A stretch of DNA of 64,000 nt from Rhodanobacter denitrificans (GTDB lineage Bacteria; Pseudomonadota; Gammaproteobacteria; Xanthomonadales; Rhodanobacteraceae). The translations under genes and the position numbers were made by a program. Within the stretch, counting starts at the first letter, position 1; each line of letters begins with the position of its first letter. Shown one piece after another: positions 36,027 through 45,194 of the stretch. Under the pieces are notes generated by a model. It searched no databases. It was not told the DNA's origin and worked only from the letters and a program-made list of their open reading frames with translations. The DNA lies in the NCBI GenBank assembly GCA_003241385.1, contig QFPO01000003.1:558001-622000 (forward strand), in the 5' to 3' direction.

Positions 36027-36123
36027 GGCGTCGCTCACCGTCGCGCGGATTGCCGATCGCCGTTCAGCTCGCCGAATCCGGCGCCCGGCCAGCGCCGGCC
36101 ACAGGGCCGGCCCACCGCGCCGG

Positions 36124-37053
36124 TCACGGCTGCGTGACGACCAGCCCGTCGAGCTTGAGCTTCTCCTTGATGCGATCGCGCAGCCGCGTCGCGCCGTCGC
36201 GGCCGGCCTCGGGGCCGGCACGGACGCGCCACAGCGTCTGGCCGTTGCTCGAGGTCTGATCGACGAACGCCGCGAACTGCGCGCCGCGCAGACGCTCGCG
36301 CAGCTTGTCGGCCTCCTCGCGCGTCTTGAATGCGCCGAGCTGGACGGCCCAGCCGCCGGCCCGGGCCGGCGCGACCGCCGTCGCCGGCGCATCGGCGACG
36401 GCATCGGTGCTCGACTCGACGATCTTGCTCGGCGCCTTGACGCCGGTGCCGGCGATCCGCAGCCGTGCCGCCTCGGCGGCCGCCCGGTCCGCATACGGTC
36501 CGACGCGCACGCGCGTGGTCTGCTTGCCCTGGAACGCGCTGGGCTCGGCGAATGCGACGAAGCCGCCGCGCTTCAGTCCGGCGACCAGGTCGTCGGCGTT
36601 CTTGGCGTTGCCGTAGTCGCCCAGATGCACGAAGTAGCGGCCGTTCGCGGCGATGCCGGTGGCGGCCGCCGGACTGGCCGGCGCGGTGCGGTCGGGCGTC
36701 GCCGCTGCCGGTGCGGCCGGGGTCGGCGCAGGCGCCGGCGGGGTCGTCGCGGCCGGCTCGGCCGGCGGCTCGGTGCGCCGCGGAATGTCGACGGTCGCGA
36801 GCGCGTCGGACGGCGGCGCGGGTGTCGGATCGGCGGCCGGCGGGTTCGACGACGGCGACGGGGTCGGCACGGCCGGTTCGACCGGCAGCACGCGCGTCTG
36901 GAACTCGCGATCGGGCGCCGGCGGAATCTGCAGGCTGACCGTTTCCGATTCCTGCTTGGGGCCGGACCCGGACAGGAACATCGGCACGAAGATGATCGCC
37001 AGGGCGATCAGCACGGCGGCGCCGAGCAGGCGCTGTTTCAGCGAAATGTCCAT
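36124..37053 (-). CDS. dedD: SPOR-domain cell-division protein (DedD-like) with two SPOR repeats
   Basis: A 309-residue bitopic protein. It begins MDISLKQRLLGAAVLIALAI, one membrane helix, then a long Pro/Ala-rich linker (about 35-135). It then has two SPOR-like domains: one at about 138-205 (YFVHLGDYGNAKNADDL) and one at about 232-305 (WAVQLGAFKTREEADKL). E. coli DedD has a single SPOR domain. SPOR domains bind denuded glycan at the division septum. The gene order folC-dedD-cvpA-purF is the classical one. Confidence 0.9.
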   Translation of the reverse strand: MDISLKQRLLGAAVLIALAIIFVPMFLSGSGPKQESETVSLQIPPAPDREFQTRVLPVEPAVPTPSPSSNPPAADPTPAPPSDALATVDIPRRTEPPAEPAATTPPAPAPTPAAPAAATPDRTAPASPAAATGIAANGRYFVHLGDYGNAKNADDLVAGLKRGGFVAFAEPSAFQGKQTTRVRVGPYADRAAAEAARLRIAGTGVKAPSKIVESSTDAVADAPATAVAPARAGGWAVQLGAFKTREEADKLRERLRGAQFAAFVDQTSSNGQTLWRVRAGPEAGRDGATRLRDRIKEKLKLDGLVVTQP

Positions 37054-37118
37054 CGACTCTCAGTGACCGGTCGCGACCTGACGCCGGTGATTATACGCGC
37101 GGCCGACGCAATGCCGCC

Positions 37119-38411
37119 TCAACGGGGCGCCAGGCCGGCGGCCTGCGCGTACTGCAGCGCCGCCGTCGCGACGAAGAACGAGCCGAAGGCGAGGATCCGG
37201 TCGCCCGGGCGCGCCTCGCCGAATGCGGCCGCCAGCGCAGCGGCCGGGTCGGCATGCACGCGCGCGCCGTCCGTGCCGACGATGGCCGCGAGCGCCGGCC
37301 CGGTCAGGCCGCGCGGGCTGTCCCGGTCCAGGCCGGCCAGATGCCAGCGGTCGATCAGGCCGCGCAGCGGCGCCAGCACGCCCGCCACGTCCTTGTCGGC
37401 CAGTGCGCCGTAGACGGCCAGCGTGCGGCCGCCACCCGGCGTGCCGCGCAGCCAGTCGCCGACCACCGCGGCCGCCTGCGGGTTGTGCGCGACGTCGACG
37501 ATCAGTTCGACGTCGCCGCCGAAGCGCTGCAGCCGTGCCGCCGCGCGTGCCTGCGCGACGCCCGCCGCCCAGGCCTCGGCCGGCCAGCCGAGGCGATCGC
37601 GCAGCGCATGCAATGCCGCGAGCGCGGCGCCGGCATTGGCCGGCTGGCACGGCGCGGCCAGTGCCAGCGGCGGGAGGTCCAGGCGCGCGTCGCCGGCGCT
37701 CCACTGCCAGCCGTCGCCGGCCGGACGCATCGAGAAGTCGCGGCCGGCGCGCCGCAGATCGGCCCCGATCGAGGCGGCGGCCTCGAGCAGGCCCTGCGGC
37801 GGATCGGCCTCGCCGACGATCGCCGGCCGCCCGGCGCGGAAGATGCCGGCCTTCTCGCGGCCGATGCTGTCGCGGTCGTCGCCGAGCCAGTCCTGATGGT
37901 CGAGGTCCACCGTCGTCACGATCGCCGCATCGGCGTCGATCAGATTGACCGCGTCGAGCCGGCCGCCGAGGCCGACCTCGAGCACCGCGACGTCGAGTCC
38001 GGCGTCGGCGAACAGCACGAGCGCGGCCAGCGTGCCGAACTCGAAATAGGTCAGCGCGATCGCCGCCTCGCCGCTGCCGCGAGCCGCCTCGATGCGCTCG
38101 AACGCATCGACCAGACGCGTCTCGTCGATCGGCTCGCCGTCGAAGCGGATGCGCTCGGTGTAGTGCAGCAGATGCGGCGAGGTGTAGCTGCCGACACGCC
38201 GGCCGGCGGCGCGCAGCATCGCCTCGAGCAGGGCCACCGTCGAGCCCTTGCCATTGGTGCCGCCGACCGTGATCACGACCGGTGCCGGCCGCGGCGCGCC
38301 GAGCCGCTGCCAGACCTCGCGGACGCGATCGAGCCCGAGCGCGATCGCGTTCGGATGCGTACGCTGCTGGTAGTCGAGCCAGTCCTCGAGGCGAGCGCCG
38401 GCCGGCTTCAT
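37119..38411 (-). CDS. folC: Bifunctional folylpolyglutamate/dihydrofolate synthase
   Basis: A 430-residue Mur-ligase-like enzyme. ATP loop VGGTNGKGSTVALLEAML, substrate regions YTSPHLLHYTERIRFDG, and FEFGTLAALVLFADAGLDV. Further marks are VLEVGLGGRLDAVN, the DLDHQDWLGDD loop and the C-terminal VDVAHNPQA motif. It adds glutamate to folates and dihydropteroate. Its ATG overlaps the stop of tgt. Confidence 0.95.
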   Translation of the reverse strand: MKPAGARLEDWLDYQQRTHPNAIALGLDRVREVWQRLGAPRPAPVVITVGGTNGKGSTVALLEAMLRAAGRRVGSYTSPHLLHYTERIRFDGEPIDETRLVDAFERIEAARGSGEAAIALTYFEFGTLAALVLFADAGLDVAVLEVGLGGRLDAVNLIDADAAIVTTVDLDHQDWLGDDRDSIGREKAGIFRAGRPAIVGEADPPQGLLEAAASIGADLRRAGRDFSMRPAGDGWQWSAGDARLDLPPLALAAPCQPANAGAALAALHALRDRLGWPAEAWAAGVAQARAAARLQRFGGDVELIVDVAHNPQAAAVVGDWLRGTPGGGRTLAVYGALADKDVAGVLAPLRGLIDRWHLAGLDRDSPRGLTGPALAAIVGTDGARVHADPAAALAAAFGEARPGDRILAFGSFFVATAALQYAQAAGLAPR

Positions 38412-39538
38412 GACGCGCCGTCGCCGCCGCGGCGCTGCGCGTAGAAATCGGCGACGAAGCGCTCCAGCCGCGATTCGGCGATCGCCGCGCGCAGATCGGC
38501 CATCAGCTGCTGGTAATGGTGCAGGTTGTGGATCGTCGCCAGCTGGCAGGCGAGGATTTCGCCGCAGCGGTCCAGATGGCGCAGATAGGCGCGGCTGAAG
38601 CCGGACCGGCAGGTGTAGCAGGCGCAGCCGGGCTCGACGACCTCGGTGTCGCGCGCATAGCGGGCATTGCGGATCCGCAGGGTACCCTGGCGCGTGAACA
38701 GGAAGCCGTTGCGCGCATTGCGCGTCGGCATCACGCAGTCGAACATGTCCACGCCGCGGCGCACCGCTTCGACGATGTCCTCGGGCCGGCCGACGCCCAT
38801 CAGATAGCGCGGCCGGTCCTCGGGCAGGAACGGGCAGACGGTGTCGAGCATCGCGTTGCGCTCGTGCTCGGGCTCGCCGACCGCAAGGCCGCCGATCGCG
38901 TAGCCGTCGAAGCCGATCCCGATCAGCGCGTCGGCCGAGCGCTTGCGCAGCTCCGGATAGACCGATCCCTGCACGATGCCGAACAGCGCATGCGGATTCT
39001 CCTGCGCGTCGAACGCCTGCCGCGAGCGCAGCGCCCAGCGCAGGCTGAGCTCCATCGACTCGCGCGCGACCTTTTCCTCGGCCGGATACGGCGTGCACTC
39101 GTCGAAGATCATCACGATGTCCGAGTCGAGCGCGCGCTGGATGCGCATGGACTCTTCCGGACTCAGAAAGACCTTCGAACCGTCGACCGGTGAGGCGAAC
39201 GTCACGCCTTGCTCGGTGATCTTGCGCTTGTGTGCGAGCGAGAACACCTGGAAGCCGCCCGAGTCGGTCAGGATCGGACGATCCCAGCCGATCAGGCGAT
39301 GCAGGCCGCCGAACGCGGAGACGACGTCGAGCCCCGGCCGCAGATACAGATGGAACGTGTTGCCGAGGATCACGTCGGCGCCGATCTCGTGCAGATCGCG
39401 CGGCGTCATCGCCTTGACCGAGCCGTAGGTGCCGACCGGCATGAACGCCGGCGTACGGATCGCGCCGCGCGCCAGATGCACGGCGCCCGTGCGTGCCGCG
39501 CCGTCGCGTGCGTGCAGATCGAAGCGCAGCGCGCTCAT
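38408..39538 (-). CDS. tgt: Queuine/preQ1 tRNA-ribosyltransferase
   Basis: A 376-residue TGT that exchanges guanine-34 for preQ1 in GUN-anticodon tRNAs. The catalytic aspartates are in ILTDSGGFQVFSLA and FDCVMPTRNARNG. The zinc cysteines are in GCACYTCRSGFSRAYLRHL, with a following histidine. It overlaps both queA and folC by four bases, giving a coupled queA-tgt-folC unit. The neighbour queA makes the next step of queuosine synthesis. Confidence 0.97.
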   Translation of the reverse strand: MSALRFDLHARDGAARTGAVHLARGAIRTPAFMPVGTYGSVKAMTPRDLHEIGADVILGNTFHLYLRPGLDVVSAFGGLHRLIGWDRPILTDSGGFQVFSLAHKRKITEQGVTFASPVDGSKVFLSPEESMRIQRALDSDIVMIFDECTPYPAEEKVARESMELSLRWALRSRQAFDAQENPHALFGIVQGSVYPELRKRSADALIGIGFDGYAIGGLAVGEPEHERNAMLDTVCPFLPEDRPRYLMGVGRPEDIVEAVRRGVDMFDCVMPTRNARNGFLFTRQGTLRIRNARYARDTEVVEPGCACYTCRSGFSRAYLRHLDRCGEILACQLATIHNLHHYQQLMADLRAAIAESRLERFVADFYAQRRGGDGAS

Positions 39539-40572
39539 CGGCGGACGCCCTCGGGCAGGATCAGCATGGCGTCTCCGTACGAGAAGAACCGGTAGCGCCG
39601 TTCGACCGCGTGGCGGTACGCGGCCAGGATGCGCTCGCGGCCGGCCAGCGCCGACACCAGCATCAGCAGCGTCGATTCGGGCAGGTGGAAGTTGGTCAGC
39701 AGCGCGTCGACGCTGGTGATGCGATAGCCCGGAAAGATGAAGATCTGCGTGTCGCCGGCGAACGGCTCGAGCACGCCGCCGCGCGTCGCGGTCTCCAGCG
39801 CGCGCACGACCGTGGTGCCGACCGCGACGACGCGGCCGCCGCGCTCGCGCGTGCGGCGGATCTTCTCGACGAGGCCGGCGCCGACGTTGAGCCATTCGCG
39901 GTGCATCACGTGATCCTCGATGCGCTCGGCGCGCATCGGCTGGAACGTGCCGGCGCCGACGTGCAGCGTGACGTGGCCGAACGCGACGCCGCGCGCATCC
40001 AGCGCCGCCAGCAGGGCCGCGTCGAAATGCAGGCCCGCGGTCGGCGCCGCGACCGCGCCCGGCTCACGCGCGAACACGGTCTGGTAGCGCTCCGTGTCGG
40101 CCGCGTCGGGTGTGCGTTCGATGTACGGCGGCAGCGGCATGCGGCCCAGCCGCACCAGCAGCTTCTCGAGCGGCTCGGCCGTTTCGAAGCGCAGCCGGAA
40201 GAACTCGCCCTCGCGACCGAGCACGCGCGCGGTCACGCCGTCGGCCAGCTCGATCGTGCCGCCTTCACGCGGCTTCTTGCTGACGCCGAGCTGCGCGATC
40301 GCCTCGTGAGTGCCGGTCACGCGTTCGATCAGGATCTCCACCGCGCCGCCGCTCGGCTTGCGGCCGTACAGCCGCGCCGGCAGCACACGCGTGTCGTTGA
40401 AGACCAGCAGATCGCCGGGCGCGAGCAGGTCCGGCAGTTCGCGCAGCGCGCGGTCGTCGAAACCTTCGCGCGTAGCGTCGACGACCAGCAGACGGCTGGC
40501 CGAACGCTCGGCCAGCGGCTGCTGGGCGATCAGCTCGGGCGGCAGCTCGAAATGGAAATCGGACTTCTTCAA
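39535..40572 (-). CDS. queA: S-adenosylmethionine:tRNA ribosyltransferase-isomerase
   Basis: A 345-residue QueA, which converts preQ1-tRNA to epoxyqueuosine-tRNA. Motifs: KKSDFHFELPPELIAQQPL at the start, DLLVFNDTRVLPARL, YQTVFAREPGAVAAPTAGLH and VGTTVVRALE near the end. I place the start at TTG 40572 because the protein from there aligns with the family N-terminus. A promoter at 40600-40629 also leaves room for only this start. Confidence 0.95.
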   Translation of the reverse strand: MKKSDFHFELPPELIAQQPLAERSASRLLVVDATREGFDDRALRELPDLLAPGDLLVFNDTRVLPARLYGRKPSGGAVEILIERVTGTHEAIAQLGVSKKPREGGTIELADGVTARVLGREGEFFRLRFETAEPLEKLLVRLGRMPLPPYIERTPDAADTERYQTVFAREPGAVAAPTAGLHFDAALLAALDARGVAFGHVTLHVGAGTFQPMRAERIEDHVMHREWLNVGAGLVEKIRRTRERGGRVVAVGTTVVRALETATRGGVLEPFAGDTQIFIFPGYRITSVDALLTNFHLPESTLLMLVSALAGRERILAAYRHAVERRYRFFSYGDAMLILPEGVRR

Positions 40573-40599
40573 GACGGCGGCGACGGCGGCGGGGCGCGC

Positions 40600-40629
40600 A
40601 TTGTAGGCGGGCGGCGCCGCGGCGCCCAA
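40600..40629 (-). promoter_or_regulatory. Sigma-70-type promoter of the queA operon
   Basis: On the minus strand TTGGGC (40629-40624), an 18-nt spacer and TACAAT (40605-40600). Transcription would begin near 40593, leaving a leader of about 20 nt before the TTG start of queA. The -10 box is 5 of 6 to consensus, the -35 box 4 of 6 or less. Confidence 0.6.
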
Positions 40630-40654
40630 ATCGCACGGTGCCGTCGCGCGGACG

Positions 40655-41257
40655 CTACAGCCAACCCTTCTGCCGCGCCAGCCGGTAGGCCTCGATGCGA
40701 TTGGTCACGCCGAGCTTGCCGATCGCCTCGGACAGGTAGTTGCGGACCGTGCCCTGCGACAGGTTGAGCTGGCGCGCGATGTCGCCGGCCGACGCGCCCT
40801 CGCCGGCCAGGCGCAGCACCTGGCGCTCGCGGTCGTTCAGCGGATCGGCATCCGACCAGGCCTCCACGGCCAGCTGCGGATCGATCGCGCGGCCGCCGCG
40901 ATGGACCTTGCGCAGCGCCTCGGCGAGGTGTTCGGCCGGCGCGTCCTTGAGCAGGTAGCCGCTGACGCCGGCATCGAGCGCGCGGCGCAGGAAACCCGGC
41001 CGCGCGAACGTCGTGACGATGACGACCCTGATCGGCAGCTCGTGGCGCTGGATGCGCTGCGCGAGTTCCAGCCCGGTCAGGCCCGGCATCTCGATGTCGG
41101 TGACCAGCACGTCCGGACGCAGCCGCTGCAGTTCGCGCCAGGCGCTCTCGCCGTCGACGACGCCACCGAGCACGTCGATGTCGGACTCGAGCTTGAGCAG
41201 GGCCGACAAGGCGCCGAGCACCATGGTCTGGTCTTCGGCCAGCAGGACTCGAATCAT
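40655..41257 (-). CDS. NarL/DesR-family response regulator
   Basis: A 200-residue regulator: receiver domain with acidic residues AEDQ, phosphoacceptor in VTDIEMPGLTG (about residue 54) and LLKDAPAEHL. A LuxR-type helix-turn-helix follows: LNDRERQVLRLAGEGASAGD then IARQLNLSQGTVRNYLSEA. The pattern is that of DesR-like regulators. It is downstream of its presumed kinase in the same operon. I use ATG 41257 (MIRVLLAEDQ), as the receiver fold begins there. Confidence 0.93.
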   Translation of the reverse strand: MIRVLLAEDQTMVLGALSALLKLESDIDVLGGVVDGESAWRELQRLRPDVLVTDIEMPGLTGLELAQRIQRHELPIRVVIVTTFARPGFLRRALDAGVSGYLLKDAPAEHLAEALRKVHRGGRAIDPQLAVEAWSDADPLNDRERQVLRLAGEGASAGDIARQLNLSQGTVRNYLSEAIGKLGVTNRIEAYRLARQKGWL

Positions 41258-41333
41258 CGCGATGCCAGGGCGCGGGCGGACATCGCGCGACAGTAGCAAA
41301 ATCGCCGCGCGGCCGTGCGCGGCGACGCGCGTC

Positions 41334-42554
41334 TCAGCGCGGCGCGACCGTCATGCCGCCGCGCGCGCCGGCCGCCTCGACGCGATCGGGCAGCGGCAGC
41401 TCGATCTCGAGCGCGGTGCCCTTGCCGGGTTTCGAATCGATGCGCAGGCGTCCGCCGAGCGCCTCGATGCGCTCGCGCATGCCGTGCAGGCCGTTGCCGG
41501 GTACCAGGGCGCCGCCGCGGCCGTCGTCGACGATGCGCAGCGCCGCCGCGCCGGCGCGCGCATCCAGCGTGACCGAGGCCGAGCTCGCGCGCGCGTGGCG
41601 CTGGATGTTGGTCACCGCCTCGCGCACGCCGAGCGCGAGCGCGGTTTCCAGGTCGGCCGGAATCTCCAGCTCGCCCAGTGCGTAGCGGAAGGCGACGCCG
41701 TCCGATTCGAGCAGCAGCTTGGCCGAGGCCAGTTCGGCGGCGAGACCGGCCGCGCGGATGCCGGTCACCGCGCGCCGCACCTGCGAGAGCGCATCGCGCG
41801 CGACGCGCATGACCTCGTCGATCTCGCGGCGTGCGGCGACCAGGTCGCGGTCGATCAGCTTGCCGGCGAGCTCGGATTTCAGCGCGACCAGCGACAGCGT
41901 GTGGCCGAGCAGATCGTGCAGGTCGCGCCCGATCCGCTCGCGCTCGGCCAGCGCGGCCAGCCGGCGTACCTCCTCGTGCGAGAGCTTGAGCTCGGCGCGC
42001 TTGCGCGTGTTCTCGAGCAGGAAGTGATTGCCGAAGAACGCCGCCACGCTGATCACCAGCGTGATCGCGAAGACGAAGACCGGATAGCGCAGCGACAGCA
42101 CCTGCAGCAGGAACGCCGCGAGCAGGGCCACCGCCCAGGCCAGCTTGACCGCCAGTCGCAGATTGAACGTCGCGACGATCGCGACCGCGTAGATCAGATA
42201 GGTGTTCGAGAACGGGTTGAACGGCAGCAGCACGTAACCCAGACCGGCGATGCCGAGCATGCAGGCGATCTCGCCGGACGGGCGGCGCATGCGGTAGCAG
42301 CCGAAATACAGCGGCAGGAACACCGCGATGCTGAGCAGGGTCGCACCGAGCTGCGGCGCCGGCATGCCGGTCCAGACCTTCGCGCTGCCGCCGTCGTAGT
42401 CGAACAGCACCGGCACGAACAGGAACACCAGATAGCCCAGCATGTAGACCGGCGCCCAGCCGAGGCCGAGCTCGTCGGGCACGAGCCACCGTCGAATCTG
42501 CAGCAGTCGGGCGTACAACGCTCGCATCGTCGGTGCGGCCGGAAGCGCGTTCAT
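41334..42554 (-). CDS. DesK-like sensor histidine kinase
   Basis: A 406-residue membrane kinase. About five to six helices fill residues 33-180, with no large periplasmic domain, so the signal is probably sensed in the membrane. A coiled segment leads to the HisKA_3 box ERIGRDLHDLLGHTLS (phosphoacceptor His near 210). ATPase motifs are REAVTNIQRHARAS (N box), IVDDGRG (G1) and GNGLHGMRERIEALGG (G2). The ATG overlaps the stop of the amidohydrolase gene. Confidence 0.92.
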   Translation of the reverse strand: MNALPAAPTMRALYARLLQIRRWLVPDELGLGWAPVYMLGYLVFLFVPVLFDYDGGSAKVWTGMPAPQLGATLLSIAVFLPLYFGCYRMRRPSGEIACMLGIAGLGYVLLPFNPFSNTYLIYAVAIVATFNLRLAVKLAWAVALLAAFLLQVLSLRYPVFVFAITLVISVAAFFGNHFLLENTRKRAELKLSHEEVRRLAALAERERIGRDLHDLLGHTLSLVALKSELAGKLIDRDLVAARREIDEVMRVARDALSQVRRAVTGIRAAGLAAELASAKLLLESDGVAFRYALGELEIPADLETALALGVREAVTNIQRHARASSASVTLDARAGAAALRIVDDGRGGALVPGNGLHGMRERIEALGGRLRIDSKPGKGTALEIELPLPDRVEAAGARGGMTVAPR

Positions 42555-44410
42555 TTCAACTCTACCTCATCGATCGTCAGCGCATACTGACCCAGCGGCG
42601 CGCCGGTGGCGAAGCCGATGCCGCGCACGCGCACGAGGTCGGCGCCGACGAAGTCGGCCAGTGGCAGACGCACGGTCGACCATTGCGCTCCGGCGACGAA
42701 CGCGCGCATCGCCGGTATGCCCTGCGCGGAGGGCCCCGACAGCAGCATGACCTGATACTCGCGCCCGTCGCCGCGTGCCTGGAACACCAGTTCGCGGCGC
42801 GCCGACAGGTCGACCGCTGCCATCGGCTCGGCGCCCGGCAGGAACACGACGCCGGACCACGGAAACGCGGCGCCCTGGACGATCTCGCCGTCGATCGCCA
42901 GCGCGCCGGCGCTGCCGGCGGCACCCGGCTCGATGCGCCGATGGCGCGCGATCGAGCGGCCGCCGATCATCTGGTCGGTCGTGCCGTGCCAGCCCGAGCC
43001 CGGCCGCGAGTCGACCGCCTCGTCGAACACGCCGATCCGGTCCAGGCCGGACCCATCGGCGCCGCGCGCCGTCGCCGCATCGTCGGCGGCCGCCGTACGC
43101 TCGACCGCATGGCCGTTCTTCCAGATCGCGACGATCGCGCGCGTCGCGCCGATCTCGCGGGTCGGATCGCCGTCGACCAGGACCAGGTCCGCGCGCAGGC
43201 CCGGCGCGATCCGGCCGCGATCGGCCAGACCGAGGCGCTCGGCCGGCCGCGCGGTCGCGGCCGCGAGCGCCTCGAGCGGACTCAGGCCGGCATGCGTCAG
43301 CAGTTCGAGTTCGCCGTGCAGGCTCGCGCCGTGCGCGGTGCCCGGATTGCCGGCATCGGTACCGGCCAGGATCGTCACGCCGGCCGCGTACAGCCGCCGC
43401 ACATTGTCGAACGCCAGACGCCGGTACGTGGCCGTGTGGGCGGTCGGCGGAAAGCGTGTGCCGAGGCTGGCGACCTGCTCGGCGTCGAGCCGGTCGCGCA
43501 CACGTGCATCGGTCAGCAGCGACGCACCGTCGCCGAAGCCCTCGCCGGCCGCGGTCACCGACAAGGTCGGCACGAGGAAGGGTTTGGACGCAGCGGCGGC
43601 GGCGAGGAATGCCTCGTCGACCGGCGCGTCGACGAAGACGTGGGCCAGGCCGTCGACGCCGGCCCGCACCGCATGCAGCGCATCGGTGCGCCGCGACACG
43701 TGCGTAAGCACCTGCCGGTCGCGCGCATGCGCGGCGCCGATCGCCGCGGCGACCTGCTGCGGCGTCAGCGTCGGCCAGCGCGTCGTCTCGCTGTAGACCG
43801 ACAGGTCCTCGACGATCAGCTTGACGAAGTCGGCGCCCTCGTCGATGCGCGCGCCGACGAAGGCGGCGACGTCGGTGTCCGGCCCGAGCGTCGGCACCGC
43901 GATGCCGTACTGCGTGCCGTGTCCGCCCGGCACGGTCACCGCGTAGCCGGCCGCCCACAGGTCGGCCTGGTCGGTCGGCGCCAGCGAGGCGCGCTCGCGC
44001 TTGAGCTGCGGCAGACGCGCGGCGTCGCCGTGCAGGTCGATCTCGACCGTGACGCCGAACGCCAGCGCCTGCCGCCGCGCCGATCCGAAGCTGTGCGTAT
44101 GCGCGTCGATCAGGCCCGGCAGCAGCGTGCGGCCGCTGCCGTCGACGACCGGCAGGACGTCGGGAATCGGCAGATCGGTGCCGACCGCCTCGATGCGTCC
44201 GGAACGGACGATCACGCTGGCGCGCTCGGTCACGCGTTCGCCGTCGAAGACGCGCGCGTCGCGGATCGCGAACGCGTCGGGCATCGCGGCCGCCGGCTTC
44301 GGCGATGCGGCCGGCGGCTCGCTCGGGCGCGTGCGCCGGTCGAGCACAAGCGCGGCGGCGAGCACGAGCGCGATCGCGGCGATCCAGAGCAGGTCCGGCA
44401 GGCGTCTCAT
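42551..44410 (-). CDS. Membrane-anchored amidohydrolase fused to a CIA30-like domain
   Basis: A 619-residue protein. An N-terminal helix (LLWIAAIALVLAAALVL) anchors it, probably with the body in the periplasm. The amidohydrolase part (about 45-440) has all usual metal ligands: DAHTHSFG, FVKLIVED (carboxylated Lys), LTHVSRR, GLAHVFVD and ILAGTDAGN. A second domain (about 450-619) reads like a CIA30/galactose-binding-like sandwich: HGTTDQMIGGRSIARH and PLADFVGADL. The substrate is unknown. It is embedded between an ABC exporter and a two-component pair, with coupled overlaps. Confidence 0.85.
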   Translation of the reverse strand: MRRLPDLLWIAAIALVLAAALVLDRRTRPSEPPAASPKPAAAMPDAFAIRDARVFDGERVTERASVIVRSGRIEAVGTDLPIPDVLPVVDGSGRTLLPGLIDAHTHSFGSARRQALAFGVTVEIDLHGDAARLPQLKRERASLAPTDQADLWAAGYAVTVPGGHGTQYGIAVPTLGPDTDVAAFVGARIDEGADFVKLIVEDLSVYSETTRWPTLTPQQVAAAIGAAHARDRQVLTHVSRRTDALHAVRAGVDGLAHVFVDAPVDEAFLAAAAASKPFLVPTLSVTAAGEGFGDGASLLTDARVRDRLDAEQVASLGTRFPPTAHTATYRRLAFDNVRRLYAAGVTILAGTDAGNPGTAHGASLHGELELLTHAGLSPLEALAAATARPAERLGLADRGRIAPGLRADLVLVDGDPTREIGATRAIVAIWKNGHAVERTAAADDAATARGADGSGLDRIGVFDEAVDSRPGSGWHGTTDQMIGGRSIARHRRIEPGAAGSAGALAIDGEIVQGAAFPWSGVVFLPGAEPMAAVDLSARRELVFQARGDGREYQVMLLSGPSAQGIPAMRAFVAGAQWSTVRLPLADFVGADLVRVRGIGFATGAPLGQYALTIDEVELK

Positions 44411-44432
44411 CGTGGATCTCCGTGCGCCGCGA

Positions 44433-45194
44433 TCAGGCCGAGAGGCGCCGGCGCGCCAGCGCGAAGAACGCGACCGTCAGCACCGCGAGCACCAGCACGT
44501 GCACGCTCAGGCTGCCGCCGTCGTCGCGGCCGACCACCTTCAACGCGATCTGCCCGAGGTGGTAGGCCGGCCAGATCGGGGCGAGCTGCGCGAACACGCC
44601 CGGCAGCAGCGTCAGCGGCAGCCACAGTCCCGACAGGAACGACATCGGCAGATAGACGATGTTGACGACCGCCGGCGACGCCTGGCCGCTGACCACGGTG
44701 CCGATCAGCAGGCCCATCGCGCAGAACGGCAAGGTGCCGAGCACGTTGACCAGCCACAGCAGCGCCCACTGCGACGGCGCCAGCCGCACGCCGGCGAGCG
44801 TGAACGCGAGTGCGGCCAGCAGCAGCGAGATGATCGAAGCGAACGCCATCGCCATGACCATCTTGGCGACCAGCAGCGCGCCCGGCGGCACCGGCAGCGC
44901 CCGCTTGTAGGTCAGCAGCCCCTGCTCGCGCTCGATCGCGATGTTGACGCCGAAGCCGAACAGCGCCGAGCCGACGATGCCGAACACGCCGTAGCTGGCC
45001 AGCAGATAGCGCGCCGCCTCGGCGCCGCCGCGGCCGCCGCCGAGCAGCACGCCGAACAGCACGTAGAACAGCGGCGGAAACAGCAGGGTCGGCAGCACGT
45101 AGGACGGCGTGCGCAGCAGGCGCAGGAACTCGTACTTGGCCTCGAGCAGGTACGGCCGTAGCCCGACGCGCGGCGCGGAGACGACGGCGTCCAT
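44433..45194 (-). CDS. ABC-2 type transporter permease
   Basis: A 253-residue permease with six helices: SYVLPTLLFPPLFYVLFGVL early, a long re-entrant region after NIAIEREQGLLTYKRALP, and LPMSFLSGLWLPLTLLPGVF. The ER-x-x-G-T/L motif IEREQGLL is typical of ABC2_membrane permeases of drug or lipid exporters. Its ATG overlaps the stop of the ATPase gene by one base, so the two form one exporter. Confidence 0.92.
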   Translation of the reverse strand: MDAVVSAPRVGLRPYLLEAKYEFLRLLRTPSYVLPTLLFPPLFYVLFGVLLGGGRGGAEAARYLLASYGVFGIVGSALFGFGVNIAIEREQGLLTYKRALPVPPGALLVAKMVMAMAFASIISLLLAALAFTLAGVRLAPSQWALLWLVNVLGTLPFCAMGLLIGTVVSGQASPAVVNIVYLPMSFLSGLWLPLTLLPGVFAQLAPIWPAYHLGQIALKVVGRDDGGSLSVHVLVLAVLTVAFFALARRRLSA

